A DNA stretch of 64,000 nt, from the NCBI GenBank assembly GCA_963807775.1, contig CAWECY010000005.1:62001-126000 (forward strand), in the 5' to 3' direction. Below the pieces are notes generated by a model. It was not told where the DNA came from. It saw nothing but the letters and a program-made list of their open reading frames with translations, and did not search any database. Source of the stretch: Bog-473 sp963807775 (GTDB taxonomy: Bacteria; Actinomycetota; Acidimicrobiia; Acidimicrobiales; RAAP-2). Below are positions 1 to 8,410 of the stretch, in pieces; the stretch's first letter is position 1; each line of letters starts with the position of its first letter. A program made the position numbers and the translations under genes.

Positions 1-53
1 GACCGGCGAAGCCTGTCACCTCCGTCTTCAGAGGCCGAGACCGGCTGAAGATC

Positions 54-569
54 ATGGGGCACTACAACGGCATGGACTCCAGCCCGCAACACCGAGACCA
101 GTTGCATGCTGGATCTAACAGTCCGGTCAACGCATTGGTCGTCGTGGGGATCGACGGGTCCGATACCTCTTGGGACGCCTTCTGTTGGGCCTGTGGCGAG
201 ACGAGACGCCTTGGAGGGCGGACTGTCGCCGTATTCGTGGGTCCGACCCCAGGCGCTGCCTCGGCGACCGCATCAGCCTCTTTTGCCGGCGCAGTAGTTC
301 CTTACGGGGCTATTCAACAGTCGGTGAGCGATCAGGCAGAGGAACTCAGCGAGCAAGTCAGAGCGTACGGGCACGACCATGATGTAGACGTCGCCTTCGT
401 CCATACGCAGGGGGACATAGCGAAAGAGCTCCTACGGATAGCCATCGCCGACCAAGCCGATCTACTTGTGGTTGGGCGCTCCACCAAGGCTCGCCACCAC
501 ATCGCTGGTTCGTTGGGTCGACGACTTGTCGGTAGACGCGGGGCACCGATCGTCGTCGTGGTGCCTTGA
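54..569 (+). CDS. Universal stress protein (UspA family)
   Basis: A 171-residue single-domain Usp. The domain begins near residue 28 with a hydrophobic strand followed by GIDGSDTSWDA, the usual start of a Usp nucleotide-binding fold, and ends with strand VVVVP. The ATP-binding loop near residues 139-154 (GRSTKARHHIAGS) keeps the first Gly and the closing Gly-Ser, but the second Gly of the usual G-2x-G-9x-G-S motif is Thr, so ATP binding is uncertain. About 25 N-terminal residues precede the domain, and an internal start is possible. Usp proteins are cytoplasmic and usually induced by stress or starvation. No operon partner is evident; the next gene is on the other strand. Confidence 0.8.
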   Translation: MGHYNGMDSSPQHRDQLHAGSNSPVNALVVVGIDGSDTSWDAFCWACGETRRLGGRTVAVFVGPTPGAASATASASFAGAVVPYGAIQQSVSDQAEELSEQVRAYGHDHDVDVAFVHTQGDIAKELLRIAIADQADLLVVGRSTKARHHIAGSLGRRLVGRRGAPIVVVVP

Positions 570-687
570 CGTGAGGGACGTCGCGACGAGCGCGACCTCG
601 TTCGGTGCACTGGTCGAGGGAGCGGTTTCCGACGTAGGACCGTAACGACGTTTGCCAGCAATGGCAGTTCGAGACATGCCGTGTCGC

Positions 688-1956
688 TCAACCATTGTGA
701 GGTATGTCGCGAAAGGGCCGATCTTTGTCGACGGATGGCTCGCGTGGAAGACCAAGGGCTTTCTCTCCCAGAATGTTGCGTTGGATTTCGTCGGTACCCC
801 CAGCGATCGATTGGGCGGGAACCGAGATCAGGATCTCAGCAATGACGCCGTTCATTGGGCTGTCCGGACCGCTCAGAAGGCCGTGAGCGCCGGAGATCAT
901 TGAGTGCACCATGGCTGCCTGACGGGCAATCAGACTGGTGGCGAGCTTGCCGATCGAACCCTCCGGACCGGGCGTGCGTCCGAGCGCGCGAGCCGCTTGG
1001 GCACGCTCTGCGGTCCATCCGCTGGCCCGGTTCATACAGATAAGCCGGGCGATCTCCTGACGAACGATTGGGTTGTTGCTCGCGCCAGTAGAGCGCGCCC
1101 GGTCAATGACCAGGTCAACTCTGCCAGCACGCTGGGGATACCACTTGTAGGTCTTGAAATGCTCCTCAGACTCTTCGAGTGCCTCTTTCACTGCTCGTCC
1201 ATGGCTGTTCGTGTACCGAGGTGGAGGTATGGCGCCGAAGCGACGTTCAAAGGCCAAAGTGGTGAGCGCAACCCGCCATCCATCACCGACTGCCCCAACG
1301 ACGAAGGAACGAGGAATGCGCGCACCACTGAGGAAGACCTCGTTGAACGATGCGTGGTTGTTCATTTGTCGCAGGGGACGTACCTCGACACCGGGCTGGT
1401 GCATTGGCAGGATGAAGTAGGTCAACCCCTGGTGTTTGGGAACACCCCAGTCGGTCCGTGCCATCAACATGCCGAAATCAGCATGATGCGCGCTGGTGTT
1501 CCACACTTTCTGTCCGTCGAGCACCCATTCCTCTCCATCGAGCTCGGCTCGGGTGATCAGCCCCGCGAGGTCCGAGCCGGCAGCCGGTTCACTGAAGAGC
1601 TGGCACCACGTCTCTTCGCCGGTGAGGATCGGTAGAAGGAACCGTTCCCGCAGCGAATCGGGGCCGTGGGCAAGGATGGTTGGAGCGGCCAGCGTGACCG
1701 CGCTGCCGATTGGGACTCCGACGGCGCCTGAGCCAAACAGCTCGTGTCGGACGACGTCCTCGGCCCACGTAGGTAGATCTTGGCCATACCAACGACGTGG
1801 CCAGGACGGGGCGGCCCAACCCGCCAAAACCAACTCCTGGCGCCATTCGACAAGCGACCTCTCCGGATCCCAGTTGGCCTGAACCCAATTCCGTACCGCC
1901 TTCCGGATCGCGTCAGGTGTCACGAGGTCCCCAATGTTTGTGGTGTTGAGCGTCAC
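688..1956 (-). CDS. Acyl-CoA dehydrogenase family protein
   Basis: FAD-dependent acyl-CoA dehydrogenase of about 422 residues, the usual family length. It shows the signature FSEPAAGSDLAGL, the VLDGQKVWNTSA strand, and the C-terminal IAGGTDEIQRNILGEKALGLPREP segment that contacts FAD. Such enzymes oxidise acyl-CoA thioesters to enoyl-CoA. The reading frame is open to a TTG at 1968, but I prefer GTG at 1956. That GTG overlaps the stop codon of the upstream luciferase-like remnant as GTGA, a typical coupled start. The substrate cannot be told from sequence; many actinobacterial paralogues act on steroid or branched acyl-CoAs. Confidence 0.88.
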   Translation of the reverse strand: MTLNTTNIGDLVTPDAIRKAVRNWVQANWDPERSLVEWRQELVLAGWAAPSWPRRWYGQDLPTWAEDVVRHELFGSGAVGVPIGSAVTLAAPTILAHGPDSLRERFLLPILTGEETWCQLFSEPAAGSDLAGLITRAELDGEEWVLDGQKVWNTSAHHADFGMLMARTDWGVPKHQGLTYFILPMHQPGVEVRPLRQMNNHASFNEVFLSGARIPRSFVVGAVGDGWRVALTTLAFERRFGAIPPPRYTNSHGRAVKEALEESEEHFKTYKWYPQRAGRVDLVIDRARSTGASNNPIVRQEIARLICMNRASGWTAERAQAARALGRTPGPEGSIGKLATSLIARQAAMVHSMISGAHGLLSGPDSPMNGVIAEILISVPAQSIAGGTDEIQRNILGEKALGLPREPSVDKDRPFRDIPHNG

Positions 1957-2335
1957 CTCTTCGCCCAATTCACGTACGAGTTTCGCTCATGACGCAAAGT
2001 GGTCGAGCGAAGCCCCCGCCGCCGCTCCATGAGTTCGGAGAGCAATTCGATTGATCGCGGATAGCCAGCCAAGGTCTGCAGACGGGGTTGTGGCACGAAG
2101 TCGGTGAGCCCAGCCTGACAAAGGGCATCGAACTCGCTAAGAATCTTGTCGTGGTTGTCCGCCATCGATCCCAATTCGCCCGCATGGAAATCACAAAGTC
2201 GGATCGGCGCGAGCGAGGCTCAGCCTCGACACGATTCGCCTCATTTGCTCGGGGTCGAGAAGAACTCGGTGCCATCCGTCACCGACGTTAATGGCTCCTC
2301 TTATGGCGGCCTTCCACGCCCACCTATCCAAATGG
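1953..2335 (-). pseudogene. Remnant of a luciferase-like (LLM, F420/flavin) oxidoreductase
   Basis: Two minus-strand frames together read as the C-terminal third of an LLM-class oxidoreductase. The upstream frame has AIRGAINVGDGWH followed by LDPEQMRRIVSRL, then stops at 2191. A +1 shift near 2195-2200 resumes with DFHAGELGSMADN and a helix ending SIELLSELMERR. The N-terminal two-thirds is missing; its place is taken by the 3' end of the desaturase gene. The remnant's stop overlaps the likely start of the acyl-CoA dehydrogenase as GTGA, so the two genes were probably once an operon. The family match is from memory of LLM C-termini and is not searched. Confidence 0.5.
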
Positions 2336-2416
2336 GCAAATGACCAGCCGGCTGTCGCTTGGCCCGCACCGACGTGAATCGTGAGCCGTGGACCGGGAAG
2401 GTCCGCGTGACACTGT

Positions 2417-3589
2417 TTAGGCCACGGCTGCCTGTGGTGCCAGGGGTCCAGAGTGGTTGCGGAGTTCTTGAGGGTCCGCACGTCGGGGTTTTGGCGAATC
2501 CGGCACCCAGCTGATCGATTTGATCGGCAGGCTAAGCCTCAAGATCGTTCGCAGCGTCTGCCCGTACTGTCGGTAGAGGGGCCCGGTCGTATAGGGAATC
2601 TCATACTTCTCGCACAACGCTCGGACGCGTTCAGCGATCTCGGGGTAGCGGTTGCTCGGGAGGTCAGGGAAGAGGTGGTGTTCGATCTGATAGCCCAAAC
2701 TACCGGCCATCACGTGGAGGAACCGGCTCCCCTCGAAGTTGGCTGAACCGAGGAGTTGGCGCAGATACCACTCGGCCTTGCTCTCGTCCTCGAGTTGCTC
2801 CTCGGAGAACTTTTCGGCACCATCCGGGAAATGCCCGCAGAAGATGATCATGTAGGACCACAGGTTGCGCAGCAGATTGGCCGTCACATTGGCCGAGAGG
2901 GTTGTCAAGAAATTAGGACCCGACAACAGGGGAAAGATGACGTAGTCCTTGGCCACCTGGCGGCGAACCTTGCGCCAGATCCCCTTGAGCTGACGCTTCA
3001 GATCAGTTGGATCCTTCTGACGCTTGCGAATGGACGCGATATCGAGATCGTGCAGAGCGACGCCCCATTCGAAGAGCAAAGCCAAGAGAGCGTTGTACAC
3101 GGGTTGCCCCAGGTTGACCGGGTGCCACTTCTGGTCGCTCGTCACGCGCAAGATGCCGTAGCCCACGTCATTGTCCTTGCCGAGCACATTTGTAAATGTG
3201 TGATGCACGAAGTTGTGCGAGTGCTTCCACTGATCAGCCGGGCAGGTGTTGTCCCACTCCCATGTGCCGGAGTGGATTTCTGGATCGTTCATCCAGTCCC
3301 ATTGCCCATGCATGACGTTGTGCCCGATCTCCATGTTCTCGAGGATCTTCCCTGTCGCCAGCATGGCGGTCCCGGCAACCCAGGCTGGGGGAAATGCACT
3401 GGCCAACAGGGTCAGCCGAGCAACCACCATGAGTCGCCGTTGAGCGGAAATGATCCGTCCGATGTAGGCAGCATCCTCGGCGCCTCGAGATTCCTCGGTG
3501 TCTTGGCGGATCGCATCGAACTCTCGGCCAAGCGCTTCAACGTCGTCATCACTGAGATGAGCGAACGTCGCCACATCTGAAATAGCCAT
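2417..3589 (-). CDS. Membrane fatty acid desaturase (DesA3-like)
   Basis: A 390-residue integral membrane desaturase using a di-iron centre to put a double bond into an acyl chain. The three histidine boxes are present: GHNVMHG at residues 89-95, HSHNFVHH at 123-130 and QIEHH at 301-305. Hydrophobic stretches lie around residues 50-80 and 160-180 and around 215-255. It follows the ferredoxin reductase gene by 17 bp on the same strand, the arrangement of the M. tuberculosis DesA3 (stearoyl-CoA delta-9 desaturase) and its reductase Rv3230c. The divergent TetR and the palindrome at 4794-4822 probably control it. The substrate, likely palmitoyl- or stearoyl-CoA, is inferred from family. Confidence 0.88.
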   Translation of the reverse strand: MAISDVATFAHLSDDDVEALGREFDAIRQDTEESRGAEDAAYIGRIISAQRRLMVVARLTLLASAFPPAWVAGTAMLATGKILENMEIGHNVMHGQWDWMNDPEIHSGTWEWDNTCPADQWKHSHNFVHHTFTNVLGKDNDVGYGILRVTSDQKWHPVNLGQPVYNALLALLFEWGVALHDLDIASIRKRQKDPTDLKRQLKGIWRKVRRQVAKDYVIFPLLSGPNFLTTLSANVTANLLRNLWSYMIIFCGHFPDGAEKFSEEQLEDESKAEWYLRQLLGSANFEGSRFLHVMAGSLGYQIEHHLFPDLPSNRYPEIAERVRALCEKYEIPYTTGPLYRQYGQTLRTILRLSLPIKSISWVPDSPKPRRADPQELRNHSGPLAPQAAVA

Positions 3590-3606
3590 GTGTAATCCTC
3601 CTTAGC

Positions 3607-4771
3607 TTAGATCTCAAGTGTGCAATCACCGGCGGCGGCCGTGATGCAGGTCTGGACGCCAGCGTTCTGGTGGTACTCCGCGCCATTTCGCAAATCCTTC
3701 ACCACGCCCTTTTTCAACGGGACGATGCAGGTGTGGCAGATTCCCATGCGACATCCGAACGGCATCCGGATGCCAGCGGCTTCTCCCGCTTCGAGCAACG
3801 TGGTGGCGCCGTCGACTTCCGCTGCCCTTCCTGAAGCAGCGAAGGTGACTCGCCCCCCCTCGGCCGACGTTGTGAGTTCGGCCGAGAACCGCTCAAGATG
3901 GAGCCTTCTTGTGAGCTTGGCGCTCTCCCATCGGCTCTCCGCCGCGGCCAACATCGAGGCAGGACCGCACACCCAGGTTTCACGGGTCTTCCAATCGGGG
4001 CACACCTCGATGAGACGGTCCACGTCGAGCATGCCATGCTGGTCATCGAAATTCTCGATCAATTGGAGCCCACGGTGTCGCGCCGCGAGGGCGAGACGCT
4101 CTGCGCGGAAGATGGCAGCGTCCATGGTCGGCGCGGAGTGGATGTGGACCACGTCGGACATGGTGCCGCGGCGGTCCAGCGTACGCAGCATGGACATCAC
4201 CGGCGTGATGCCACTTCCCCCCGTCCAAAACAGGATCTTGGCCGGCGGGGGTTCCGGCAGCACAAACTCACCCTTGGGTAGGGCGAGGCGAACGATGGTC
4301 CCCGGCTCGAGACCGCGGACCAGGTGCTCGGACAGGAATCCCTCTGGCATCGCTTTGACCGTGATCGTTAGGCGGCCACGGCCTCTCGGGCCTCCGTCGG
4401 CGGGGGAAGAGCTGATGGAATAGGAGCGCCAGTGCCACTTGCCGTTGAGGTGTACGCCGATGCCGACGTACTGACCCGCTTGGTAGTCTGAAGCTCCAAC
4501 CCCATCCGGGCTTGATGACCAGGGTGGCGGCGTCGCCGGTCTCTGGAACGACCGTAACGATCTTCCCCCGTAACTCGCGGGCCGACCACAATGGATTCAC
4601 CATGTGCAGGTAGTCGTCCGGCAGCAGGGGGGTAGTCATGCGGGCGACGGCGCTCCGGGCGATCCTCGCCGCCGAGCCTGGGCCGGTGCGGTTGCCGCCG
4701 GTGTCGTCCGCAGGTGGGTTGAACTCGGGATCGTCCCCGGGCGTACGCAGCTTGGTCAGCACGGTCATCAT
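3607..4771 (-). pseudogene. Desaturase-partner ferredoxin reductase (FAD, NAD(P), 2Fe-2S), frameshifted
   Basis: Electron donor for the adjacent desaturase. The 5' part (from 4771) and 3' part lie in different frames. Removing one base at 4489 (T on the plus strand) joins them as SF-DYQAGQYVGIGVHLNGKW, a normal FAD-domain strand. Further on are RSYSISSSP (FAD), FWTGGSGITPVMSMLR (NAD(P)-binding) and a C-terminal plant-type 2Fe-2S cluster with Cys spacing C-x4-C-x2-C and a distant fourth Cys (CRMGICHTC...QTC). Everything else is intact, so this is a very recent lesion or a sequencing error. If real, an internal start at 4350 would yield only the NAD and 2Fe-2S domains. Confidence 0.8.
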
Positions 4772-4793
4772 CGGCTCCGAGGCGGTGGGGAAC

Positions 4794-4822
4794 GTTAAGT
4801 GTTACTACCCGTAACATATAAC
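4794..4822. promoter_or_regulatory. Palindromic TetR operator between desaturase operon and tetR
   Basis: Core inverted repeat TGTTAC-tacCC-GTAACA at 4800-4816, extended symmetrically by GTTA at 4794-4797 and TAAC at 4819-4822, all centred on 4808. It lies within the 59-bp gap between the divergent reductase and TetR starts, so one bound TetR dimer could block both promoters. Confidence 0.65.
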
Positions 4823-4830
4823 ATGCAAAC

Positions 4831-5511
4831 ATGACCCGCCGGACCTCAGCTGCGCCGCGGCGAGATGGTCGTAGCGAGCGCTGGAAGGCCCACCGAGAAT
4901 CCCGGCGTCGAGAACTCATCACAGCCGTTATTGCTGTGGTCTCTGATCTCGGCGCCGAGGTCGGAATGGACGACATTTCGAAGGCATCGGGGATTGCCAA
5001 ACCGGTTTTGTACCGCTACTTCAAGGACAAGGGAGACCTCTTCGTGGAGGTGGGACGCACTGTGGCTGAACAGGTGGTGGAAGAGACGACGATCGCCATC
5101 GACGCCGCTGAGTCGCCTCGGGCCAAACTGGCTGCCGGCATCGACGCCTACCTGGCCGGCATCGAGTCCCGTCCGGAGTTGTACCGACTTGTCGTGCGGC
5201 ACCGTGATCTGGAGGACTTCGTCACCATCGTTGGCCTCCACGCCACTGGCGTCATCGCTGAGTTCATGCGGCAAGCGAATATGGACACGAGCGCAGCAGA
5301 ACTCTGGGGTTTCGGCATCGTTGGGATGGTCCGTGCCGCCGCCGACCGTTGGCTCGAACAGCGCACAATGAGCCGCGCCGTCGTCGTGCGCTATCTCACT
5401 GACCTCATATGGCCTGGGCAGGCCGGCCTTTCCGTCGGCTTCCGTGGCTCTTCGCAGGGTCAGGGTGACGAAGCTCTCGGGGACCCGGGACCCGAAGGCG
5501 CGTGGGTTTAA
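4831..5511 (+). CDS. TetR family regulator of the desaturase operon
   Basis: A 226-residue TetR repressor. The helix-turn-helix lies at about residues 43-66 (VGMDDISKASGIAKPVLYRYFKDKG), with a variable ligand-binding C-terminal half. It is divergent from the ferredoxin reductase/desaturase pair and shares a 59-bp regulatory gap holding a strong palindrome. Regulation of desaturation by an acyl-CoA-sensing TetR is known in actinobacteria; the acyl-CoA ligand here is inferred. The last 30 or so residues (after IWPGQAG) are Gly-rich and look like an extension into non-conserved sequence. Confidence 0.85.
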   Translation: MTRRTSAAPRRDGRSERWKAHRESRRRELITAVIAVVSDLGAEVGMDDISKASGIAKPVLYRYFKDKGDLFVEVGRTVAEQVVEETTIAIDAAESPRAKLAAGIDAYLAGIESRPELYRLVVRHRDLEDFVTIVGLHATGVIAEFMRQANMDTSAAELWGFGIVGMVRAAADRWLEQRTMSRAVVVRYLTDLIWPGQAGLSVGFRGSSQGQGDEALGDPGPEGAWV

Positions 5512-5943
5512 GAGAAATTTGAAACTGCTCACGCTGCACCGACATGGATGTCCCCCGGAGGCTCTGACTCGCGGATTCAAAAGGTAGTCCTCGAGCGTCG
5601 GGCAGCAGAAGCACAATCAGACCATGACGATCCTGACCCGGAAGGCCCTTGGACAATGCCAGGAAGACGACTATGGCCGAGGCTCTTGCCGGTAGAGGGA
5701 AGGACAATGGGTGAACCAAATCAGGTCGTACGGCCTTATGCAGACCTGCGAGCAAGAGCGAGCCTTGAGCTCACCGGTCTCCAGCTCCATTATCGGGCAG
5801 CCCGTCCAAGTCACCGGACAACAAACGGCCAACAACGTCGCGTTTCTCACATGATCCACAAGGAGTAGTCAACAAAGTTCCAACTTCGACCTTTGTCGCG
5901 TTGTATTCACTCAAGGAGACACGGATGCAGAACCGAATTCTGA
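5512..5943. other. 432 bp without a recognisable gene
   Basis: Short open frames exist, but none has a convincing domain, start or codon pattern. It may hold the decayed 5' part of the EAL-domain gene that follows; a few residues near 5925-5940 resemble the start of an EAL domain in another frame. Confidence 0.4.
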
Positions 5944-6591
5944 ACGATACGTCTTACACGCCTGGTCCTCAAAAAGGCCATCGTCCAGCGCGGGATATGG
6001 GGCCGGCTTGGCTTCGACCTAAAACTGTCCGTCAATCTCTCGGTCCGCGATCTCCTCGATCCAGAGCTCAGCGGCTATATCGATTCACTGCTCCGTGATA
6101 GCGAAGTCGAACCGGGCAACCTCATCCTAGAGATTACGGAAAGCAGCATCATGAACGATCCCACAAAGACTGTCGAGGTTCTGGAAGGCTTTCACGCCAT
6201 GGGCATCGGTCTGTCCGTGGACGACTTCGGCACCGGCTACTCGTCGCTCACCTACCTCAAGCGATTGCCTGTGAGCGAGGTCAAGATCGACAAATCGTTT
6301 ATTACCCACATTACGAGTGATGCGAACGATGGTGCCATCGTAAGGTCAGTTGCCGATCTCGGTCGCCATCTCGGTCTGTCGGTTGTCGCCGAAGGTGTCG
6401 AAGATCAAGTTGCCTGGGACACTTTGGGGAACCTCGGGTGCACCCTGGGTCAGGGGTATCATTTGGCAAGGCCACTACCCGCTGACGAGTTCGAGCAATG
6501 GATGACTCAGTATTCGCCCCAGCAGAACTTCGCTCTGACAGTCGTGAGCGATTCCAAAAGCCGTTCGTCCGAACTGTCAAAGGTCGTGTAG
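5944..6591 (+). pseudogene. EAL-domain (c-di-GMP phosphodiesterase) remnant
   Basis: The frame opens after a stop at 5941 and has no start until an internal ATG at 6151. Across the whole length it reads as the C-terminal two-thirds of an EAL domain: LTRLVLKKAIVQR, LKLSVNLSVRDL, LILEITESSIM, SVDDFGTGYSSLTYLKRLP, VKIDKSFI, VVAEGVED and LGCTLGQGYHLARPL. The DDFGTGYSS loop and the VKIDKSF and AEGVE motifs that bind metal and substrate are intact. The EAL signature itself, any GGDEF domain and a translation start are lost. The domain cannot be expressed as a complete enzyme, so I call it a truncated pseudogene. It is followed directly by a transposase remnant, which may explain the damage. Confidence 0.7.
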
Positions 6592-6756
6592 GGGAGCCCC
6601 TCGAAGACCGCGGTCGCCAAAAGCGACGAACGGGGGCGGGCCCGATACGCGGGTCGCCGGCGCGTCCACGGTACCCCCGCACTGTTGTCGGACCCGGCGC
6701 CGCACCGCATCGACCGCGGCGTTGGCGTGGCGACTGACGTGGAAACGGTCGATGAC
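6577..6756 (-). mobile_element. ISL3-like transposase remnant
   Basis: A 59-codon minus-strand stretch begins VIDRFHVSRHANAAVDAVRRR, which resembles the DRFHV...N.A.DAVRRRVQ block of ISL3-family transposases. Just upstream, the expected LPDATR segment is present only in a different frame after a stop, and the rest of the transposase cannot be read. The stop codon overlaps the end of the EAL remnant. I see no terminal inverted repeats. The family match is from memory and would need a search. Confidence 0.4.
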
Positions 6757-7020
6757 CCGCGTCGCTCAGGGAGTGACGACGCGGAACCCCGGCGCTGTAG
6801 GTCCTCGACATGTCGAGACGGCCGTAGTCGAGGTTTTCTCGCACATGGTGTGCTGGCTGCGCAACCACCGGGCCGCTTCGGTGAAGTCCCTGGTGAGCAC
6901 CTCCAAGAGGGCGTCGTTGGCCGATGAAGCACACAAGGCGGGGCAGAGGTGCTGACATTGGAGTGCACTTGGTGACGCGGTAGGCGAGGGGGCGCGGCGC
7001 GGTCCCGGCGAAGCGAACAG

Positions 7021-8280
7021 TCAGTTGCGCGTCTCTGCCCCCGCAACGTTCTGTGCCGTCGATGACACTTCGGTCAGTTGGATTCCTACGTCGACCGGGA
7101 GGGTCGCGCGTTCTTGCTCTGAATTGGTGCCAAGCTGCCCGCTGCGGTTGTCGCCCCAGGCCCAGAGCCGTCCAGTCGAGTCGATGCCGTAGCTGGCGTA
7201 GCCACCCGAGCTCACGGTGACGAACGTGACGCCTTCAGGCACATGGACTTTCACCGGCACCTCGGAGGTGGTCAAGGTGCCAATGCCGAGCTGGCCCCGA
7301 TCGTTGTCTCCCCAAGTCCACGTGTCCCCATCGCGGAGGACGGCGATGGTCTGTCCGTTGTTCGGGCCACTCCCGCCCTGGAAAACCTGCCGCACCGGGC
7401 CGGCAAGGTCCACTTTGACCGGGAGGGCGCTGTTGGCGGTGGTGGCGTTGCCCAGTTGGCCGGCGGCGTTGTACCCCCAGTTGTAGTAGTCACCGTTGAC
7501 GAGCAGCGCTCCGGATCCCTCCCACGACGAGGTCAGCGCGGTCACGTTCACCCCGCTCGGCAACCCGATGACGGGCGTGGGAGTGCTGGTTGTGGCGGTG
7601 GACCCGTTGCCCAACTCGCCCGCGTCGCCGCTTCCGCACGCGAAGACGGTGCCCTTCGAGTCGAAGAGTGCGTGGGTCCGAGCACCGGTCGCGAGGGTCA
7701 CGTGATCGAGCGTCAACTGCTGAGGACGTGAGTTGACGAGAGCGGACAGGCACAGGTCGCCATCACCGTTCAGGCCCCAACCCCAGGCGTGGCCGGTGGA
7801 GTCGATGGCCAGACCGGCGTCGAAGGGCATCGGGTTGGCGAGCGACCTGATGGTGACCCCGGCCGGAAAGTCCAGCTTCACGGCCTTGGTCTCGTAGGGT
7901 GTCAACTGCCCATCGCCGAGCTCGCCATAGCTGTTGACCCCCCAGCCGTAGACGGCGCCGGTCGAGGTGAGGGCATAGCCGTCCGAGTTCGAGGTGGCGA
8001 TCTGAACGATCTTCCCTCCGATACCCGCGATGGCGGTCGGGCGGTCGAGCTGAAGCTGAGTAATGGCGCCCTTGTTGCCGACGACGCCCCATCGATAGAC
8101 GGTAGAACGAGGCGTCGGTGAATTATCGGACGCGGAGCCTCCGCCGGAGCTCCCGCATGCGGCCAACGCCAGAGCGGCGATGATCAGTGTCGTTGACGCC
8201 AGAGCGAGGGACCGGCCGCGACGCGAGCTTCTCGCGAGTCGGGTGGCCAGACCATGGCGTGCTCTGGGCGATTCGTTCAT
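7021..8280 (-). CDS. RCC1-repeat lipoprotein
   Basis: A 419-residue exported protein. A basic start and hydrophobic stretch end in the lipobox LALAACGSS near residues 37-43, so it is probably lipid-anchored outside the cytoplasmic membrane. After a short Gly/Ser linker come about six or seven RCC1 repeats with the pattern WGxNxxGxLGxG (for example YGWGVNSYGELGDG, YNWGYNAAGQLGN, WTWGDNDRGQLGIG, WAWGDNRSGQLGTN). These form a seven-bladed propeller. Bacterial RCC1 lipoproteins are usually of unknown function, perhaps binding ligands or proteins at the surface. It lies downstream of another secreted gene on the same strand but is separated from it by a terminator-like hairpin. Confidence 0.85.
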   Translation of the reverse strand: MNESPRARHGLATRLARSSRRGRSLALASTTLIIAALALAACGSSGGGSASDNSPTPRSTVYRWGVVGNKGAITQLQLDRPTAIAGIGGKIVQIATSNSDGYALTSTGAVYGWGVNSYGELGDGQLTPYETKAVKLDFPAGVTIRSLANPMPFDAGLAIDSTGHAWGWGLNGDGDLCLSALVNSRPQQLTLDHVTLATGARTHALFDSKGTVFACGSGDAGELGNGSTATTSTPTPVIGLPSGVNVTALTSSWEGSGALLVNGDYYNWGYNAAGQLGNATTANSALPVKVDLAGPVRQVFQGGSGPNNGQTIAVLRDGDTWTWGDNDRGQLGIGTLTTSEVPVKVHVPEGVTFVTVSSGGYASYGIDSTGRLWAWGDNRSGQLGTNSEQERATLPVDVGIQLTEVSSTAQNVAGAETRN

Positions 8281-8382
8281 CGGGATCCTCTCATCCGGTC
8301 CAGTGACTCTTTCTTCATGACGGTTCTAGCGAACAGTTGTGATGAGAATGTAAACCTAGTTGTCAAAAAATCGTAAGCAACG

Positions 8383-8403
8383 CCGAGCCACGATTCGGCT
8401 CGG
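8383..8403 (-). terminator. Intrinsic terminator after the secreted protein gene
   Basis: The perfect 7-bp stem CCGAGCC/GGCTCGG with a 7-nt loop begins 8 nt beyond the stop at 8411. On the minus strand it is followed about 10 nt later by TTTTTT. The T-run is a little distant for a classic terminator. Confidence 0.55.
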
Positions 8404-8410
8404 GCCGCGG

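Noticed and set aside
2756..3580. 274-residue plus-strand open frame
   Set aside because: Antisense to the desaturase; no domain.
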